Shown here piece by piece: positions 1-9,200 of a stretch of 64,000 nucleotides of DNA (positions within the stretch are counted from its first letter, which is position 1; every line of letters starts with the position of its first letter). The notes under the pieces were generated by a model that saw only the letters and a list, made by a program, of their open reading frames with translations, was not told where the DNA came from and searched no databases. This stretch comes from Thalassotalea sp. Sam97 (lineage in GTDB: Bacteria > Pseudomonadota > Gammaproteobacteria > Enterobacterales > Alteromonadaceae), in the NCBI RefSeq assembly GCF_041379765.1, contig NZ_CP166919.1:930001-994000 (forward strand), in the 5' to 3' direction. The translations under genes were made by a program, and so were the position numbers.

Positions 1-1
1 G

Positions 2-274
2 AACTCGCCGGTTGCTGAAGATGCGGTAGTATCAGAGGTAAGACGTTACCTAGTCTGGCCAGGACAAGCAACAGCCTACAAAATAGGGATGCTGAAAATT
101 CAGCAACTTCGCGCAGATGCCGAACAACAGCTTGGTGACAAGTTTGATATACGAGGCTTTCACGATACTATATTGGGCGGAGGCTCTATGCCACTTGATA
201 TTCTCGAGCGCCGGGTAAAGCAATGGGTCGCTGAGCAACAATCGGCTGCGCCAGAGTCCATGTCGCTCAATTGA
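2..274 (+). CDS. DUF885 family protein, C-terminal end (partial)
   Basis: The frame is open from the left edge and ends with TGA at 272-274, so only the last 90 residues are present. The readable part contains EVRRYLVWPGQATAYKIG followed by a GDKFDIRGFHD segment and ILGGGSMPLDILE. This combination is typical of the C-terminus of DUF885 proteins, a family of often secreted, peptidase-like bacterial proteins. The family assignment is from recognition of these motifs; the substrate is unknown. The start and any signal peptide lie outside the window. A strong hairpin follows about 55 bases downstream. Confidence 0.75.
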   Translation, partial: NSPVAEDAVVSEVRRYLVWPGQATAYKIGMLKIQQLRADAEQQLGDKFDIRGFHDTILGGGSMPLDILERRVKQWVAEQQSAAPESMSLN

Positions 275-327
275 TCACAGAGCATTGCACAATACCTAGC
301 TTGATGAGGGGTATTAAGCAATATAAA

Positions 328-359
328 AAGGGCATAATAGCGAATGTTATTATGCCCTT
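328..359. terminator. Bidirectional intrinsic terminator (DUF885 gene / lpxH)
   Basis: A perfect 12-bp stem AAGGGCATAATA / TATTATGCCCTT with an 8-nt loop lies between two convergent genes. On the minus strand it is followed by a T-rich run, so it best serves lpxH; on the plus strand the tail is only moderately T-rich. Confidence 0.8.
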
Positions 360-413
360 ATATTTTCTGGTAAGTTTTTTCTGCTACGCCACTGTTGATA
401 CTAGGATATGAGG

Positions 414-1145
414 TTACTCACTGGTATAAGAGCGGTTCAACAATTCAAAGCCGTCAGGTGTTACTTTTAGCCAAGCGCCTTGATCGTACCAATCGCCAAG
501 CACGATGCGTGTTGCTTGTTGACCATCGACTTCAAATTGATGCACGTTAGGTCGATGCGTATGACCGTGGATCAGTAACTGACAGTTCGCTTGTCTAAGT
601 TGTTGCTCAACTTCCGATTGAGTAACATCCATAATGTCTTGCGATGTCATTTGCTTAGCACTGGCAGATTTTTTACGGTAGTTTTCTGCCATGTTACGAC
701 GGGTAGCTAACGGCAATGATTTGACAATGGCTTGCCACCACCATGAGCGAGATTTGTTACGAAATTTTTGATACGCAATATCACGAGTACATAAGGTATC
801 GCCATGCATAATCAGTGCTTTTTTTCCGTAAAGATCGATAACTTGGGTGTCAGGTAAGAGAGTCATACCCGCTTTCTCAGCGTATTTTTTACCAAGCAAA
901 AAGTCGCGATTGCCGACAATAAAGAATATCTCTGTACCTTGATTGGTTAGCGTTTTTAATTTATTCGCGATATCCAACACAAACGGGTTATTATCGTCAT
1001 CGCCAATCCAGTACTCAAAAAAGTCACCAAGAATGTAGAGTTTTTCAGCTTTTGGCGCCTCATTATGCAAAAAACTCAGAAAACACTCAGTAATATCTGA
1101 GCGCTCCTGAGTTAGATGTAAATCAGCAATAAAGTAGGTGAGCAA
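414..1145 (-). CDS. lpxH: UDP-2,3-diacylglucosamine diphosphatase LpxH
   Basis: LpxH hydrolyses UDP-2,3-diacylglucosamine to lipid X and UMP at the inner membrane during lipid A synthesis. The 243-residue protein has the full calcineurin-like metallophosphatase set: IADLHL (D8, H10), GDFFEYW (D41), GNRDF (N79), HGDTLC (H114) and IHGHTHRP near residue 195. The start codon is TTG, directly after and in frame with the ppiB stop (TAA-TTG). A GAGG at 1154-1157 sits 8 nt upstream, inside the ppiB coding region, which supports TTG and implies translational coupling. The ppiB-lpxH pairing next to cysS is conserved in enterics. Confidence 0.95.
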   Translation of the reverse strand: MLTYFIADLHLTQERSDITECFLSFLHNEAPKAEKLYILGDFFEYWIGDDDNNPFVLDIANKLKTLTNQGTEIFFIVGNRDFLLGKKYAEKAGMTLLPDTQVIDLYGKKALIMHGDTLCTRDIAYQKFRNKSRSWWWQAIVKSLPLATRRNMAENYRKKSASAKQMTSQDIMDVTQSEVEQQLRQANCQLLIHGHTHRPNVHQFEVDGQQATRIVLGDWYDQGAWLKVTPDGFELLNRSYTSE

Positions 1146-1637
1146 TTACGCTACCTCAACTGACTCAACAATAATGTCTTCTTTTGGTACATCATCGTGG
1201 AAACCGTAACGACCGGTTTCAACTAGGGTCATTTTGTCAACCACTTCCATACCTTCAACAACGTTACCAAATACGCAGTAACCCCAACCTTGTACGGTTT
1301 CATTTTTGAAATCTAGGAAAGTGTTATCAACTAGGTTGATAAAAAATTGTGCACTTGCTGAATGTGGATCTTGAGTGCGTGCCATGGCTAGGCTGCCACG
1401 AACATTGCTTAAACCATTGTTTGCTTCGTTTTCAATGGCTTCACGAGTTGTTTTTTCACCCATGCCAGATTCAAAGCCACCACCTTGAGCCATGAAGCCC
1501 TTGATTACGCGATGAAAAATAGTGCCGTTGTAAAAGCCTTCTTCACAGTATTGTTTGAAGTTAGCAGCAGTTTTTGGTGCGTTATCAAAGTCTAATTCGA
1601 TTTTAATATCGCCCAAATTGGTTTTAAATGTGATCAT
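1146..1637 (-). CDS. ppiB: Peptidyl-prolyl cis-trans isomerase B (cyclophilin)
   Basis: This is a cytoplasmic cyclophilin that catalyses proline isomerisation in folding proteins. At 163 residues it is the usual PpiB length. It has no signal peptide and starts directly with the cyclophilin fold ([15 protein letters not shown]). The signatures [33 protein letters not shown] and [14 protein letters not shown] are all present and hold the catalytic Arg and the substrate-pocket residues. It is the first gene of a ppiB-lpxH unit and diverges from cysS across a 326-nt gap. Confidence 0.95.
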   Translation of the reverse strand: MITFKTNLGDIKIELDFDNAPKTAANFKQYCEEGFYNGTIFHRVIKGFMAQGGGFESGMGEKTTREAIENEANNGLSNVRGSLAMARTQDPHSASAQFFINLVDNTFLDFKNETVQGWGYCVFGNVVEGMEVVDKMTLVETGRYGFHDDVPKEDIIVESVEVA

Positions 1638-1963
1638 TGATTTTCCTAACTTGGTCTAATCGCAATAATATCAGCGCTAGATTGTAACCATTTCCGCGCG
1701 TCTGTAAAGCGTTAATGGCGTTAATGGCATCGATTAAAGCTTATTAAAACGCCAATTTGACGCATCAAAATCACCTTAGGGATGCCAAAAACATCCTCAG
1801 AATTTACGCAAGCCATTACAAAGAATATGACGATTTTTTGTTTAATACCCAATCAATAGCAAACGGATGCTAAAATCTACGCCTTCTATCTAGTGAATCT
1901 AACTAAGTTACGGTAGAATTGCGACAAATTGCTATTCCCATGTTTTTATAATCGAGAGAAACG
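1638..1963. other. Divergent ppiB / cysS intergenic region
   Basis: This 326-nt gap must hold the promoters of both ppiB and cysS. I see no RNA gene, repeat or leader peptide. A GAGAG precedes the cysS ATG as a plausible ribosome binding site. No convincing -35/-10 pair could be assigned by eye. Confidence 0.5.
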
Positions 1964-3343
1964 ATGCTACAGATATACAATACTTTAACCCGTAAAAAGG
2001 AAGAGTTTAAACCAATCACCCCAGGCAAAGTGGGCATGTATGTTTGTGGTATAACAATTTACGACTTGTGCCATATCGGTCATGCCCGTACCTATGTTGC
2101 TTTCGACGTTATTACCCGTTACTTACGTCACATTGGTTATGATGTAACTCACGTACGTAACATTACCGATGTTGATGACAAAATCATTAAACGGGCGGCA
2201 GAAAACAATGAAACCTGTGAGTCATTAGTTGACCGTATGACGGCTGAAATGTACGCCGACTTAGATGCGCTGAATGTTGCTCGTCCAGATATAGCTCCAA
2301 CAGTAACCACACACATGCCAGAGATCATTGATTTGGTTGAGCGCTTAATTGAACGTAAGCATGCTTATGTTGCCAGTAACGGCGATGTTATGTTCGATGT
2401 ATCGTCATATAAAGATTACGGTCAGCTAAGTATGCAAAACTTAGATATGCTGCAAGCCGGTGCACGTGTTGATGTCGATGATGCGAAAAACAACCCGTTA
2501 GATTTCGTGCTTTGGAAAATGGCAAAACCTGGTGAGCCAAGCTGGTCATCACCGTGGGGCGAAGGTCGTCCTGGCTGGCACATTGAATGTTCGGCAATGA
2601 ACTCAAAGCACCTAGGTAAGCACTTTGATATTCATGGTGGCGGTAGCGATTTGCAGTTTCCGCATCACGAAAATGAAATTGCCCAGTCTTGCTGTGCGTT
2701 CGACACACCGTACGTTAACTACTGGATGCACGGTGGTATGGTGCAAGTGGATAAAGTAAAGATGTCAAAATCACTAGGCAACTTCTTTACTTTGCGTGAT
2801 GTATTAGAAAAATACGATGCTGAATCAGTACGTTACTTCTTAGTATCGAGCCAATATCGTAGTCAATTAAATTACTCGCAAGAGAACTTAGCGCAAGCGC
2901 GTGCATCGCTTGAGCGTATTTATACCGCTATTCGTGGTATTGAACCGGTTGCTGTTGACCTTGCCGGTAACGATTATGTTGAGCGCTTTGAAAAAGCGAT
3001 GAATGATGATTTTAATACGCCAGAAGCATTGCCGGTTATTTTTGAGCTTGCTAAAGAAGTGAATCGCATTAAACAAAGCGAACCACAAAAAGCCGCAGAG
3101 CTGACCTATGTTCTAGTGCAGTTAGGGGCGATTATCGGTATTGCGCAAAATGATCCGGAAAGCTTTTTTACCGCGGGTAGCGATGACGATGATGCGGCGT
3201 TAATCGAGCAGCTCATCGAGCAACGTAACACAGCGCGTGCCAATAAAGATTGGGCAGAGGCGGATGATGCACGTGATAAATTAAAAGCGATGAACATTAT
3301 CTTAGAAGACAGTGCCGGTAAAACCACTTGGCGCCGAGGCTAA
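1964..3343 (+). CDS. cysS: Cysteinyl-tRNA synthetase
   Basis: CysS charges tRNA-Cys with cysteine in the cytoplasm. The 459-residue length is normal. The class I HIGH motif is at residues 37-40 (CHIGHART) and the KMSKS loop is present as KMSKSLGNF at about 266. Zinc ligands are visible at C28 ([10 protein letters not shown]), the Cys in WHIECSAM and the His/Glu of PHHENEIAQ. The C-terminal DALR-type helical region follows. Start is ATG with GAGAG six bases upstream. It is monocistronic and ends at a strong terminator. Confidence 0.97.
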   Translation: MLQIYNTLTRKKEEFKPITPGKVGMYVCGITIYDLCHIGHARTYVAFDVITRYLRHIGYDVTHVRNITDVDDKIIKRAAENNETCESLVDRMTAEMYADLDALNVARPDIAPTVTTHMPEIIDLVERLIERKHAYVASNGDVMFDVSSYKDYGQLSMQNLDMLQAGARVDVDDAKNNPLDFVLWKMAKPGEPSWSSPWGEGRPGWHIECSAMNSKHLGKHFDIHGGGSDLQFPHHENEIAQSCCAFDTPYVNYWMHGGMVQVDKVKMSKSLGNFFTLRDVLEKYDAESVRYFLVSSQYRSQLNYSQENLAQARASLERIYTAIRGIEPVAVDLAGNDYVERFEKAMNDDFNTPEALPVIFELAKEVNRIKQSEPQKAAELTYVLVQLGAIIGIAQNDPESFFTAGSDDDDAALIEQLIEQRNTARANKDWAEADDARDKLKAMNIILEDSAGKTTWRRG

Positions 3344-3378
3344 GATAACAGTCCTTATCGACTTATAGATATCAATAG

Positions 3379-3415
3379 AAAAGGCGCCTGTATTTACACT
3401 AGGCGCCTTTTTTGT
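3379..3415 (+). terminator. Intrinsic terminator of cysS
   Basis: A stem AAAAGGCGCCT / AGGCGCCTTTT (3379-3389 / 3401-3411) with an 11-nt loop is followed by T residues, 36 bases after the cysS stop. Confidence 0.9.
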
Positions 3416-3486
3416 CTGTTCAACTTACTAAGCTAATTAACAAAGCGAAGATGAAGCGTTAACTAATCACTTGGTTTGTTTTTGAA

Positions 3487-3960
3487 TTAGTTCATATCAC
3501 TAAAGTTTGGCATCACTGGGCTGCGGCTGTGCTCAAAGACCAGCGCCGTCTCAACGTTTGTTACCTCATCGCGTGAGGTGATGGCTTCAAAAACAAAGCG
3601 ACGCAGATGCTCGGTATCTTTTACTGACATGTGAATGTAAAAATCGAAAGCGCCACCCATATGATACATGGAGACAATCTCCGGCAGTTGCAGTAACTCA
3701 TCGCGTAGGCTATTAACGATTTCTTCGGAATAGGGCTGTAATTGAATGGCGGCAATCGCCTCTATATTACCGCCGATGGTATTGTAATTTACGTCGACAA
3801 ATGAGCCTTTGATAACGCCTGAAGATTTCATTCGTTTAACTCGCTCAAGGCAAGTTGAAGGGGCGATGCCAATGTGAGCGGCTAAATTTTTATTGGTGAT
3901 GTCAGCATCGTTATAGAGCAACGTCAGTATTTGTAAGTCGATATCGTCAAGTTTTTTCAT
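3487..3960 (-). CDS. Lrp/AsnC family transcriptional regulator
   Basis: This 157-residue DNA-binding regulator has an N-terminal winged helix-turn-helix (LDDIDLQILTLLYNDADITNKNLA then IGIAPSTCLERVKRM, residues 3-45). A C-terminal ligand-binding RAM/ACT-like domain follows, with GAFDFYIHMSVKD near residue 105. Family members respond to amino acids and usually act as octamers. It is not Lrp itself: the helix sequence and length differ from the highly conserved enteric Lrp. The neighbours are unrelated housekeeping genes, so the effector and targets cannot be inferred. The 272-nt gap to epmC holds both promoters. Confidence 0.9.
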   Translation of the reverse strand: MKKLDDIDLQILTLLYNDADITNKNLAAHIGIAPSTCLERVKRMKSSGVIKGSFVDVNYNTIGGNIEAIAAIQLQPYSEEIVNSLRDELLQLPEIVSMYHMGGAFDFYIHMSVKDTEHLRRFVFEAITSRDEVTNVETALVFEHSRSPVMPNFSDMN

Positions 3961-4232
3961 ATGGTCATCGTTGTTGTTTTTACTATGAAATACATCGATG
4001 TCGCTAGTGATGGTAAATGTTAACTCAGTTAATATGCACTACACGTTTGTTCTACGTGTGATAGAGCAGAGAGGCTAGCGACCTTGATGCTACGCTTTCT
4101 GTAACTATATCGGAATACGCCGTTGTTTTTGAAATTTTTTATCAATCTTTCGTTAAATACAGAATAAAGCATTAATTTTGAGCGTATAATCCGATAAAAT
4201 AGCGCTATTCGTTTAACCAGAGTTTTCCTTAC

Positions 4233-4853
4233 ATGACCGAGCATCGCTATCAAGATTTGATGGATATATTTGATCGCTGTTTTTATCAATTGCATAACAC
4301 GCGTTTGATAAAAGGCGGTGATGAACCCATTTACTTGCCTGCGGGGCAAGGCGCAGCGTTTCATCAAGTGGTTTTTGCTCATGGTTTTTATGCCAGTGCT
4401 TTTCATGAGATTTCCCATTGGTGTATTGCTGGCAGCGAACGTCGATTATTGGAAGACTATGGCTATTGGTATGCGCCAGATGGGCGCGATGCCGAGCAAC
4501 AAGCGGCGTTTGAAAATGTCGAAGTAAAACCGCAAGCCATCGAGTGGGCGTTTTGCGTTGCCAGTGGTTTTGCGTTTAACGTGTCGGTTGATAACTTGTC
4601 TGGAATTGAGATTGACCGTTACGGTTTTCAGCAACGTGTCCATCAGCAAGTGCTGAGCTATTTGCAACATGGCTTTCCGCCGCGAGCGCAACAGCTGATC
4701 GACGCATTGATTGCTTTTTATAACCCTGGCTTAACGTTAACACCGAACTTATTCGAGTTTCGTGATCCGCTGGCTGGGTTTCAGCAACAAGCGTTTGCGC
4801 CTGAAACATCGTTTAGCCATAACAGAGAAAGTAGTCGTTATGAAACAGTTTAA
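4233..4853 (+). CDS. epmC: Elongation factor P hydroxylase EpmC
   Basis: EpmC (YfcM) hydroxylates the beta-lysylated lysine of elongation factor P, the last step of that modification. The 206-residue protein carries the family hallmark FHEISHWCIAGSERR, in which H58-E59-x-x-H62 forms a metal-binding HExxH. Also typical are ENVEVKPQAIEWAFC and SGFAFNVSVDNLSG. In E. coli the gene lies near yfcL, mnmC and fabB, and those genes follow here too. Its last 14 nt overlap the next gene, so the two are probably co-translated. EpmA and EpmB are not in this window. Confidence 0.93.
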   Translation: MTEHRYQDLMDIFDRCFYQLHNTRLIKGGDEPIYLPAGQGAAFHQVVFAHGFYASAFHEISHWCIAGSERRLLEDYGYWYAPDGRDAEQQAAFENVEVKPQAIEWAFCVASGFAFNVSVDNLSGIEIDRYGFQQRVHQQVLSYLQHGFPPRAQQLIDALIAFYNPGLTLTPNLFEFRDPLAGFQQQAFAPETSFSHNRESSRYETV

Positions 4854-5976
4854 ACTTGGTTTTTTAGTTAACCCAATTGCGGGTATTGGTGGCAGTGTTG
4901 CACTAAAAGGCAGCGATGGTGTAGATACTCCAGCCAAAGCAATTGCATTAGGTGCAGAGCCTAAGGCTAATTTACGCGCTAAGCTTGCCTTAGAAGTGTT
5001 ATTACCATACAGAGATCAAATCACTATTTATACCGCAGATGGCGATATGGGCGGTGATACAGCGATTGAGTTAGGGTTTCAAACGCAAGTGGTTTATGAA
5101 TATGACGGCGATCATTCAAGCCCACAAGATAGCGAGAACTTAGTCAATATATTACAAACTATTGGCGTCGATTTACTGTTGTTTGCTGGCGGTGATGGTA
5201 CCGCACGTAACGTCAGTCATCAAGTTGATGGTTATTTTCCCGTGTTAGGTATTCCCGCCGGTTGTAAGATTCATTCCGGTGTTTATGCGCTAACGCCAAG
5301 TGCCGCCGGGCGCGTCGTTGAACAAATGATCAATAACGAACTGGTATCATTTACCGAAGCCGATGTTATGGATATTGACGAAACCGCGTTTCGCCAAGGC
5401 GTAGTGAAAGCGAAGCGCTACGGTGAGATGCAAATACCGAGTCAGTTACAATACATTCAAGCGGTAAAGTCTGGCGGTAAAGAGTCAGATGAACTGGTAT
5501 TGATGGATATTGCCGCTCATGTTATTGAAGAGATGGAAGAGCAATTGTTTGTGATGGGTTCAGGCTCAACGGTTGCTGCGGTAATGGATGAACTCGCACT
5601 TGATAATACCTTGTTGGGTGTCGACTTAGTGTGTGAGCAAGCGCTGATCCACGCCGATATTACCGAGCCTGAACTGTTTGAAAAAATTAGCGAATTTGAC
5701 GGTGAGGTGAAGTTAGTAATCACCGTGATTGGTGGCCAAGGTCATATTTTTGGCCGTGGCAATCAGCAACTCAGTCCGCGGGTTATTCGCGCTATCGGTA
5801 AAGATAATATTGTTGTGGTAGCTACCAAACGAAAATTACAAGCCCTTGAGCAACGACCACTCATTGTTGATACCGGTGATCCGGAGCTTGATGCCGAGTT
5901 AACGGGTTACCTACCAGTGGTGACCGGATTTCATGATCAGGTGTTATACCCAGTCGCGAGTCCTGGCATTGTTTAA
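4840..5976 (+). CDS. ATP-NAD kinase family protein
   Basis: This 378-residue protein contains the NAD-kinase/diacylglycerol-kinase signature GGDGT at residues 117-121 (LLLFAGGDGTARNV). An N-terminal FLVNPIAGIGG segment and a later MGSGSTVAAVMDEL segment also fit the COG3199-type ATP-NAD kinase family. Its substrate is not established; it differs from canonical NadK in length and sequence. I chose the ATG at 4840 (MKQFKLGF) over an upstream in-frame codon at 4762. It has GAGA upstream, and homologous-looking sequence starts there. It overlaps the epmC end by 14 nt. Confidence 0.85.
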   Translation: MKQFKLGFLVNPIAGIGGSVALKGSDGVDTPAKAIALGAEPKANLRAKLALEVLLPYRDQITIYTADGDMGGDTAIELGFQTQVVYEYDGDHSSPQDSENLVNILQTIGVDLLLFAGGDGTARNVSHQVDGYFPVLGIPAGCKIHSGVYALTPSAAGRVVEQMINNELVSFTEADVMDIDETAFRQGVVKAKRYGEMQIPSQLQYIQAVKSGGKESDELVLMDIAAHVIEEMEEQLFVMGSGSTVAAVMDELALDNTLLGVDLVCEQALIHADITEPELFEKISEFDGEVKLVITVIGGQGHIFGRGNQQLSPRVIRAIGKDNIVVVATKRKLQALEQRPLIVDTGDPELDAELTGYLPVVTGFHDQVLYPVASPGIV

Positions 5977-6028
5977 ACGATACTTGATAACTTTCCGAAT
6001 TTAATACATAGATTTTACAGAGCTTTAT

Positions 6029-6307
6029 ATGAATTTATCTCAGGTTACTCACCTTGAACATCTAGCGCAGTATTTTGACAGTTTGATTGAACTTGATAAT
6101 GATGATGTACTGTTTGCTAGCAGTTATTTACGTGGCTTTATTGAAGTTGCCGCGGTGCAGTTTGGTGACGACAGTCAGCCTTTAACGGCGCAACTAGCGC
6201 ATCTGGTGAGCGAGCAATTAACGGCGGCAAGTCATGAGCTGAATGAGAGCGATCGCCTTATCGTTGATGATTTTTGGTTACAGCTAAAAGGCGCTTTTAG
6301 TCATTAA
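6029..6307 (+). CDS. yfcL: YfcL family protein
   Basis: This is a small acidic cytoplasmic protein of 92 residues and unknown function. The assignment rests on length, the LEHLAQYFDSLIELDNDDVLFASSYLRGFIE type N-terminus and its position beside epmC, mnmC and fabB, as in E. coli. No catalytic motif, signal peptide or membrane segment is visible. It follows the ATP-NAD-kinase-like gene by 52 nt and probably belongs to the same transcript. Confidence 0.8.
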   Translation: MNLSQVTHLEHLAQYFDSLIELDNDDVLFASSYLRGFIEVAAVQFGDDSQPLTAQLAHLVSEQLTAASHELNESDRLIVDDFWLQLKGAFSH

Positions 6308-6316
6308 GTTATCAGG

Positions 6317-6338
6317 AGCATGCTGCTAATAGCATGCT
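6317..6338 (+). terminator. Weak hairpin after yfcL
   Basis: AGCATGCT occurs twice, 6 nt apart (6317-6324 and 6331-6338). The octamer is self-complementary, so the copies can pair as an 8-bp stem. Only a short T-rich stretch follows (CGCCTTTATT), so terminator function is uncertain. Confidence 0.4.
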
Positions 6339-6421
6339 TCGCCTTTATTGTAATGCGCCTCTTTTTTAACATTTAACTACCTAATACGTACTAGATACGC
6401 CTGCACGGTTTTTACTACATC

Positions 6422-6815
6422 TTATATCAACGACATTAAACCACGGCTGGCGCCATAGCAGGTTATGATAATCATAAGGTTAATCAACGCTCTTATCAGC
6501 CAAGGGCGTTGTTGATAATTAATTTCTAAACCGCTTGTAGCCACCATTGCGACGCCCATTAAGGTAAACCAAGGCGTTATGACATATATCTGCTGCCCCT
6601 TAATGAGGGTAACGGCAATATCATGTAATAAGCCACTAACAGTAAAGGTCATGATATTGGCCAGTGATTTCGGCAGCCAAACCGTTAACGGTTTTTGTAC
6701 GTAACGAGCTAGCACCCAATGAACGGCTTAGCATGTTTGCTAATGAGCCTTTGGCACCTAATGGCAGACCGCTGCGTTTTTTTACATACGCTCGTAAAGT
6801 TAATGCTTTAGTCAA
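6422..6815 (-). pseudogene. Acyltransferase (MBOAT-like) gene broken by deletion/frameshift
   Basis: Two reading frames together resemble a small family of marine gammaproteobacterial acyltransferase-like membrane proteins. The N-terminal part starts at TTG 6815 after an AGGGGA box and reads TKALTLRAYVKKRSGLPLGA, then KGSLANMLSRSLGA. The continuation lies in another frame from about 6715: RYVQKPLTVWLPKSLANI, then TVSGLLHD and two hydrophobic segments to the stop at 6422. The roughly 20 residues expected between RSLGA and RYV, typically containing an FWxxWNP motif, are missing. The frames also do not join, and an in-frame stop lies at 6728-6730. Family identification is from memory. It sits between yfcL and mnmC. 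Confidence 0.6.
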
Positions 6816-6879
6816 TAATTTCCCCTTTGGTTTTACTGATAGCCATACCTGAGCAATGCCTGTGGCTTTTACCTCTGAC

Positions 6880-8919
6880 TTAAGCAGTTGAGCGTATTAA
6901 GTCGCGTACAATAAAGCGATTGGCACTCAGGTTAAATAGCATCTCATCATCAACAGGGTAGTCTTGTCCAGTGATTTCACAGGCGATGATTTCTGCCAGT
7001 AGCGGCGCGCTGCATAAACCGCGCGCACCTAGCCCGGTTAATACATATAAGCCATGTTTTAATGGTGCTGCTTGTTCAAAGTGCCAGTTTTTGTCGTAAC
7101 GCAAATGCTCATAGTACTCAATGTGCTTATCAATAATCGGCATACGCGAAGCGATAGGTAAGTGATCGGGTGTACAGCAGCGCAATCGGGCTTTTGCAGT
7201 GACGATATCGTCAGCTTGCCATTTGGCAATATCGCCAAGGCAGGTGGTGAGCATATTGAGGTTGAAAATATCATCGTGCGCTGTTGCTTCTATGCTTTGA
7301 TTGTTTTTATCAAAGGTTGCGCCGATGCAATGTACTCCTTGATGAGCAGGCGTTAAATAACCTTTGTGGCATAACACCGCTTTTAATGGCGCGATATGCT
7401 CATTGCTTTGCATTTGCGTGACTTGGCCGCGCACCGCGGATAATGGCAAATCGTTGAGGATATCGATATTCAGTGAGTCGGCGCCGGTACAAAAAATCAG
7501 ATTTTGTACGGTTTTTGCCTCTTTGTTGGTGGTGAAGCGCCATCTACCATTATCGGTAGCAACGACGCTTTGTAAGTGACGCTGATATTTTACTGTTAAT
7601 AAGCCGCTATCTTCGGCGGCTTGGCACACCGCTTGTACTAACTCTGGTGGAGATACCCAACCAGCGCGGGGCATAAACAAGCCACCAAAAGGCAGGGATA
7701 TATTAGCAAGCTCACTCGCTTGTTCGGCATTAACGCCATGAATTAAATCATAAGGCCAATGGTTACTGTTTTCGAACTTTTGCTGGCGCTTAATTAAGGG
7801 CGCTTTATAAGCAACTTCTATGAGCCCATCAAAGCCATGACTAAATTGGTAGTCTTGACTGAGCAGTTGCTGGTATAAGGCAATAGCATAGTCAAACGAT
7901 TGTTGATAAAAACGACTGATGGTGTCGGTTTCAACATGCAACAGCGGGTAGACCGCACCGATGGCGTTAGAAGATGCACCTTGTGCTAAGGTCGCGTCTT
8001 TGCAATAAATGGTAGTCTTGATGCCTTTTTTAACAAGCGCAAGTGCCATGCAGGCGCTGGCAATGCCACCACCGATGATCGTAGCATGTTGCGACGCTTC
8101 AGTTTTACTGCGCACTTTAAATCCCGTTAATGGTTTTGCCCGCTTGATACCGACATATTCGGCTTGCAACGATTCTCGCTTACCAACCTGAGTATTGCTG
8201 GATTCGCTTGGTGACACACTACCTTGCTGAACGCTCGACGAGTGCTTTCTCTTAGTTACGTTAAAGCCTTGATTTTCAAGATCGCGGCGGACAAACCCGG
8301 CAACGGTAAAGGTACCTAAAGTGGCTTTTGGGGCAGCTAAACGGGCAAATTCGGCGAACAAAGTTTCTGACCACATATCGGTATTACGCTTTGGCGCAAA
8401 ACCATCGAGATAGAAGGCATCAACGCTTTGTCTGGCAACATCGGCAAGGGCGCGATAACTTTTTAAGGCATCATCAAGGTATATGGTAAGGCGGATATTA
8501 TCGCCAAAGTGCATTTCTAATACTGGTTTTTCTAAATGGTATTGGGCAATAAACTGCTCTGTCCAATGGCTAAGTTCAGGCCATAACGCCAATACCTTAC
8601 TGATATCAGCAAGCGTCATCGGATATTTTTCAACACTGATGAAATGTAAGCTGAGATTAGAGTCATGTTGCTGATAAAACTCGGTAAAAGCTTTTGCCGT
8701 TAGAAAAAAGTTAAGACCGCTACCAAAACCTGTTTCGGCAATGGTAAAACATGGCTTATTAAAATTATGCCAACGCGACGGAAGTTGGTTATTTTCGATA
8801 AAGACTTGTTCGCTTTGTCGCCACCCTTGCTTGCTATCAAAATAAATATCATCAAATTGCTCTGAATAAGGGGCGCCATGTTGGTCGAATTTGACGTCGG
8901 CGGTTTTAATGTTTACCAC
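6880..8919 (-). CDS. mnmC: Bifunctional tRNA mnm5s2U methyltransferase / FAD oxidoreductase MnmC
   Basis: MnmC finishes the wobble modification mnm5s2U34 in several tRNAs. The C-terminal FAD domain removes the carboxymethyl group and the N-terminal domain methylates the amine. The 679 residues contain the SAM-binding ETGFGSGLN at 62-70 and DGFAPKRNTDMW at 172-183. A variable linker follows, then the FAD-binding GGGIASACMALAL from 283. The C-terminal GLGARGLCSAPLLAE also fits the oxidoreductase. Length matches the fused enteric protein (about 668). It diverges from fabB, as in E. coli. Confidence 0.95.
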   Translation of the reverse strand: MVNIKTADVKFDQHGAPYSEQFDDIYFDSKQGWRQSEQVFIENNQLPSRWHNFNKPCFTIAETGFGSGLNFFLTAKAFTEFYQQHDSNLSLHFISVEKYPMTLADISKVLALWPELSHWTEQFIAQYHLEKPVLEMHFGDNIRLTIYLDDALKSYRALADVARQSVDAFYLDGFAPKRNTDMWSETLFAEFARLAAPKATLGTFTVAGFVRRDLENQGFNVTKRKHSSSVQQGSVSPSESSNTQVGKRESLQAEYVGIKRAKPLTGFKVRSKTEASQHATIIGGGIASACMALALVKKGIKTTIYCKDATLAQGASSNAIGAVYPLLHVETDTISRFYQQSFDYAIALYQQLLSQDYQFSHGFDGLIEVAYKAPLIKRQQKFENSNHWPYDLIHGVNAEQASELANISLPFGGLFMPRAGWVSPPELVQAVCQAAEDSGLLTVKYQRHLQSVVATDNGRWRFTTNKEAKTVQNLIFCTGADSLNIDILNDLPLSAVRGQVTQMQSNEHIAPLKAVLCHKGYLTPAHQGVHCIGATFDKNNQSIEATAHDDIFNLNMLTTCLGDIAKWQADDIVTAKARLRCCTPDHLPIASRMPIIDKHIEYYEHLRYDKNWHFEQAAPLKHGLYVLTGLGARGLCSAPLLAEIIACEITGQDYPVDDEMLFNLSANRFIVRDLIRSTA

Positions 8920-9200
8920 GAAGAAACCTTGCTACATTGCTTTAATAAACGGGCTACGCCTATTTTATACCAACTGACGTAATTATTTGATCATTAACAC
9001 GCAATTTGCGGGTTTTATTGTGCTTGCTGTTTTTCCTAGACGAGATTCATGGTATTAATAGCTAAGTATTATTCGCTATGAGCATGGCACATTGTCATAT
9101 AAGGTGGCACAGTGAGCACAGGGATACTGGATAGACCAGAATTGGCTTGTAAACCATGTATCATAGCCACAGTTTAAACAATCAACATGGTTATTTTCTA

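Noticed and set aside
1947..1952. TATAAT directly upstream of cysS
   Set aside because: It would place the transcription start within a few bases of the ATG and over the ribosome binding site, and no -35 lies at 16-18 nt.
4029..4418. 129-codon minus-strand frame over the epmC promoter and start
   Set aside because: It is antisense to the well-supported epmC, resembles no known protein and has unlikely composition.
8963..8990. ATACCAACTGACGTAATT near the mnmC start as a third MITE copy
   Set aside because: Only the first seven bases resemble the element end and no matching right end follows.
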